Below are positions 42,701-45,980 of a stretch of DNA of 45,980 nucleotides, piece by piece (within the stretch, counting starts at the first letter, position 1; the number at the start of each line of letters is the position of its first letter). The position numbers and the translations under genes were made by a program. The notes below the pieces were generated by a model. That model was given only the letters and a program-made list of their open reading frames with translations. It did not search any database and had not been told where the DNA came from. The DNA is from Aureobasidium sp. EXF-3400 (taxonomy: Eukaryota > Ascomycota > Dothideomycetes > Dothideales > Saccotheciaceae): positions 1 through 45,980 of the forward strand of contig SWBL01000377.1 in NCBI GenBank assembly GCA_024195585.1, written 5' to 3'.

Positions 42701-45700
42701 ACAAGCGTTGATTGGTTTTTTGTATGGACGACTCGCGGCCGTCCACGGCAGTGATGGGAGCAAGATTTCAGGATTTTCTGGAATGGTGACTGTTTTGCCT
42801 TTTGGCTCCCCTTGTCTGGTGCGCTCCACCGCTGCTTTCCATCGAACCCGTCCCGCTGCGCTCGCCCGTGCGTGTCTCTACGCCTTAAGAGTGGAATCGT
42901 AGGGAGTCACAGCGGGAAGGATGTTGGAAGCTCAAACACAGGAGTCAGCGGTTATGCGAGAGCATCAAGAAAAGGTTGTCATCCACGAGTTCGGATACAA
43001 AACAGAAGATCGAGAATCGATCCATCTGTTCATTGGTCAGGTCTGCATCTTTGCTCGGTAACGGCTGCACTCCATGCACATCTGTCGCTTCTCTTTGATG
43101 ACGAATTAGATGATGTAGATACCTCCTTGTTACTGCATTTGATCTTACTTTTCAACACCCTAACCACAGTACCAACCTACGAGTCGCATCATGCATACAA
43201 CAAGAATAGCGAGACAGAAGCACAGGCTCTCGCTCTCGAGCACCTCTCACCAACGTTCAACCGCATCTGGGAAAAGCATGTACGGTAGATAGGTCATCAA
43301 ACGACTCGCCGAGATGATGATGCGAACGCGTTTCGTGAAAGGGCGTCTTTCCAGATCAATCAAACTTACTCATTTGGAATAGCGCCTCCGACCCCACACA
43401 TGAGTCCACCACGCTGCCCACTCAGGCTGAGCAATATCTGTGCTTTTCGCTAGCCCTCGGATATACGGTCTCGGGGCTCGCTGATAGCGTTGCTCGTGAG
43501 TCGCAATATCAAGTCCTCATTACTGAACATCGGGCATGGGACGCGAAACGGGCGGCATGGATGTGTGTTATTATCTTTTGATGATGTGGTCCCGATCCGC
43601 CTGTGTGGCTTGTTCGCAGACAAGGACAGTCGTGTCAGCTGCTGTCTCGGACATTCCGCCGAGTGGGTACAGGACAAGCATGTTGCAACAGACGTACCCT
43701 GTACTGCTGATGGTTACTGTGCAGATACCTGCAACGACTTCCGGTGCACCATCCATCATTCAAAACATGCGACTCAAGTCGGGCAGCGGTGACAATCCAG
43801 CGACTTGGTCGGACATACGTTGATTAGTCTAGCCACCAAGGCTGCTGATGTGGCCACCAGTTGTGACTTGCAAACAAGTGGCAACGGCTTTCTGATGTTA
43901 GGACCTGCTGATCCTGATATTGAAGATCCAAAGACGGTCACGCAAGGCGCCTAAAGTTTTCTGGCATGCCGCGCGTGTGTGCGATGCCTGCTTGCTTGAG
44001 CAAAAGCGAGAGTCAAGGGGGTGCACTCTAGCGATGTGATTTACAGTCTTGCAAACGCCAAGTGGCCGTTCGACACTCTCAAGCCAGCTGGTAGGTACTA
44101 AGACATGATGCGACACCCTCGGGAGCATGGAATACGGTCAAAGATCAAGTGATATTTGACTCGTCACCGCTTAATAGGCTTTGTGTATTGCTTTAGAGCA
44201 GCATGCTTGGTAAGGCAGATGAGAACGAGGTCAAGGTGTGGTCCCGGGAGATGGATCCAGATTCCTCGCTTACTTGGGAAAGGCAATGATTAGCATGTCC
44301 AAGCCCTGGCGTGTGGTACAGCCAGCGAACGGTTTGAAGGAAAGCAGAATTGTAACAATTCACCGTGCTGTGCCCATCTGCACCATGCGTGACGAGACAA
44401 AGATAGCGTTCGCTTGCTTGAAGCACTGTGCACCAGGTAGAAAGCGAATCGAGGCGACCGCGACGAGCCACGGCTCACGGCAGTTACGGATGGACAAGCA
44501 AGAGCTGTAAATCAATCATCCTACAAGACTACGGGTGCCACTCGCTCGGCTTTAGGAGACGGATTCCAGAACGAGATGATGTTGCTGCTTACTCGAGACC
44601 TTCTTTTTCCAATTAGACATGGTGGGTCATGATTAAAAGAAAGGGCGGAAGTCTAACGCCGGCGGCAATAGTCATTTAGGGGAGGAACGCCAGTGTCATC
44701 GGCATGATACCTATTAAAATCGTCAAGGCATGAGGTGCATAACACGCTGGCCGGGCGAGTCGGATATCGTATCGCTTAGTCGCCCAGGCTGCGTGTGGGT
44801 CGATTGTATGCAATACGACGAAGCGCGGGGTGGGTTTGAGATACGGACTGGTCCGATTAAATTAGCTCGCCAGCCGGCAGGGCAGTTTGGGAGTCTTGAG
44901 ACTTGAGTATAATCTTGTTGGTTGTTGCGCAGGTGGCACCAAGACCGTGTGAGACGGACGGAGCCAGCCAAGCGTCGTCGTCGGTCTGCGTCGCCAGTGC
45001 AGCTAACGCAACGATGGCTTGGGATCCGTGATTCTTTCCCTTGCAAGGTTTTTTTCTTCTGTCAGAGGATTTTTTTGATTGCTATTTGCCGGCCCTTTTG
45101 TGGCTGCCAAGGTTGGCGTGTCGGTTTAACGAATCAAAGGCAGTGCAAGTGTGCCCTTGTCTTTGATCATGATGAGCAAGATGGTCGAGCCGCACAAGCC
45201 GCGGAGGTCATGCACACCCGTGTTCGAGCATATACGCCGATTCCTGTATGGATCGGGAGGGCGAAGGATGGGAGGTCACTGATAAGTTGTTGCATACATG
45301 GTTTTATCCTTGAACTTAATTTTGACGCGTGAGCGGCGGGGACCTAGCACAGCCAATACTTGATCCAAATTATCGATGATGGAGATGGGATGCGTTCGTT
45401 ACGTTGCTGCGTTGCTTGGTCAGGCCGACATCCGTCGGCGCGCGCGCGTTCGATTCGCTCGCACCAGCAGGCAAGAAGAAGCAGCAGCCACCACCACCGA
45501 CACCAACTCCCGCAAGGAGCAGCGGCATGGGGCATGGGTGTGATGGTTCTCCCGTGGCATCGTATCACAATCTTCTCTAATAATGCTCGAAGCTTGCGAG
45601 GGATTCGTGTCGGTCGGGCCGGACGGGCTTAGGGATGTCAGATGGATAATGCAAATGACAATCTCGCAGCATCCAGGGGTTACTGGCCATGGGAAGCTTG

Positions 45701-45980
45701 TGGCAGCGCTCACGGGCGTGTCAACGAGACACGACGATGATACAGTAGTTAGGTATAGACGGCCCAATGCGGACTGCCCTGGAATCCGAGGGCAAGCAGC
45801 CGGAGGGGGCAGCAGCTTTGGCTTGATGAAATGCTGGCCAATAATACAGGATCGGGCGAGCTAGCAGTGCTTGGACCGCAGTTGATGTCAACGTTTTGGC
45901 CTGACTGACCCTCTTTTTCCCTTTCGCATCTGCGCCTCTTTGCGGTCAAGGTCTTGGGTCCATGTCTGGAACCTACCGAC
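39703..45980. other. 6.3 kb gene-poor region to the window end
   Basis: No coding gene, tRNA or repeat element can be supported. All open frames are short and lack motifs. A few sub-100-codon stretches around 43490-43954 look faintly protein-like and may be relics. There are pyrimidine-rich and poly-T tracts (for example around 41010 and 41395), a short ACGA tetranucleotide run near 42410-42423 and a CG alternation near 45440. It may hold long untranslated leader, a regulatory desert or noncoding RNA for a gene beyond the window. Confidence 0.5.

Noticed and set aside
42812..43288. 158-codon plus-strand open frame
   Set aside because: Composition is irregular, there is no recognisable motif, and it lies in a region rich in unrelated short frames.
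39703..45980. tRNA genes or a CRISPR array in the gene-poor end
   Set aside because: No B-box with a pairing T-arm was found; the best lookalike near 45446 (GTTCGATTC) lacks a matching stem. There are no regularly spaced repeats, and CRISPR is not expected in a fungus.

Overview
The window reads as nuclear DNA of a filamentous ascomycete, a Pezizomycotina mould, possibly Dothideomycetes or Eurotiomycetes; the class is a guess. The evidence is many short introns (47-66 nt, GT-AG, CTAAC/CTGAC-like branch sites), fungal Zn2Cys6 regulators with fungal transcription-factor domains, CYP53 and other fungal P450s, a GH76/Dfg5-type GPI protein, and a nucleus-encoded mitochondrial ribosomal protein uL15m. 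No rRNA, tRNA, CRISPR array, intact transposon or virus was recognised. Splice sites below were placed by hand from reading frames and family motifs.

Region A (about 0.9-13 kb) is a plant cell-wall sugar block. It holds a secreted GH43-CBM6 arabinofuranosidase/xylosidase-type enzyme, a leaderless (probably cytosolic) GH31 alpha-xylosidase-like enzyme, a 926-residue regulator carrying two C2H2 fingers plus a Zn2Cys6 cluster, a MAL-type sugar permease, a second secreted GH43 gene (minus strand, one frameshift near its C-terminus), and a short decayed GH51 relic. The regulator's promoter has three GGCTAA (XlnR/Xyr1-type) elements within 31 bp. Region C (19.2-21.6 kb) adds an intact six-exon secreted GH51 arabinofuranosidase. 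The inferred logic is extracellular removal of arabinose side chains, uptake of oligosaccharides by the permease, and intracellular hydrolysis by GH31.

Region B (13.2-18.6 kb) interrupts this with housekeeping-like genes: a conserved protein of unknown function, the Rad17/Rad24 checkpoint clamp loader subunit, and a CYP53 benzoate 4-hydroxylase (bphA type).

Region D (22.5-30.4 kb) is a second accessory block: a Hol1/DHA1-like MFS transporter, a Zn2Cys6 regulator, a divergently transcribed amadoriase (fructosyl-amine oxidase) with a PTS1 tail, and a P450. A 72-residue single-membrane-span protein lies further on at 31.8 kb.

Region E (32.4-39.7 kb) carries a GT8-type type II membrane glycosyltransferase, an aldo-keto reductase with a clear TATA box, a GPI-anchored GH76 protein and mitochondrial uL15m. 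The last 6.3 kb (39.7-46.0 kb) has no gene I can support.
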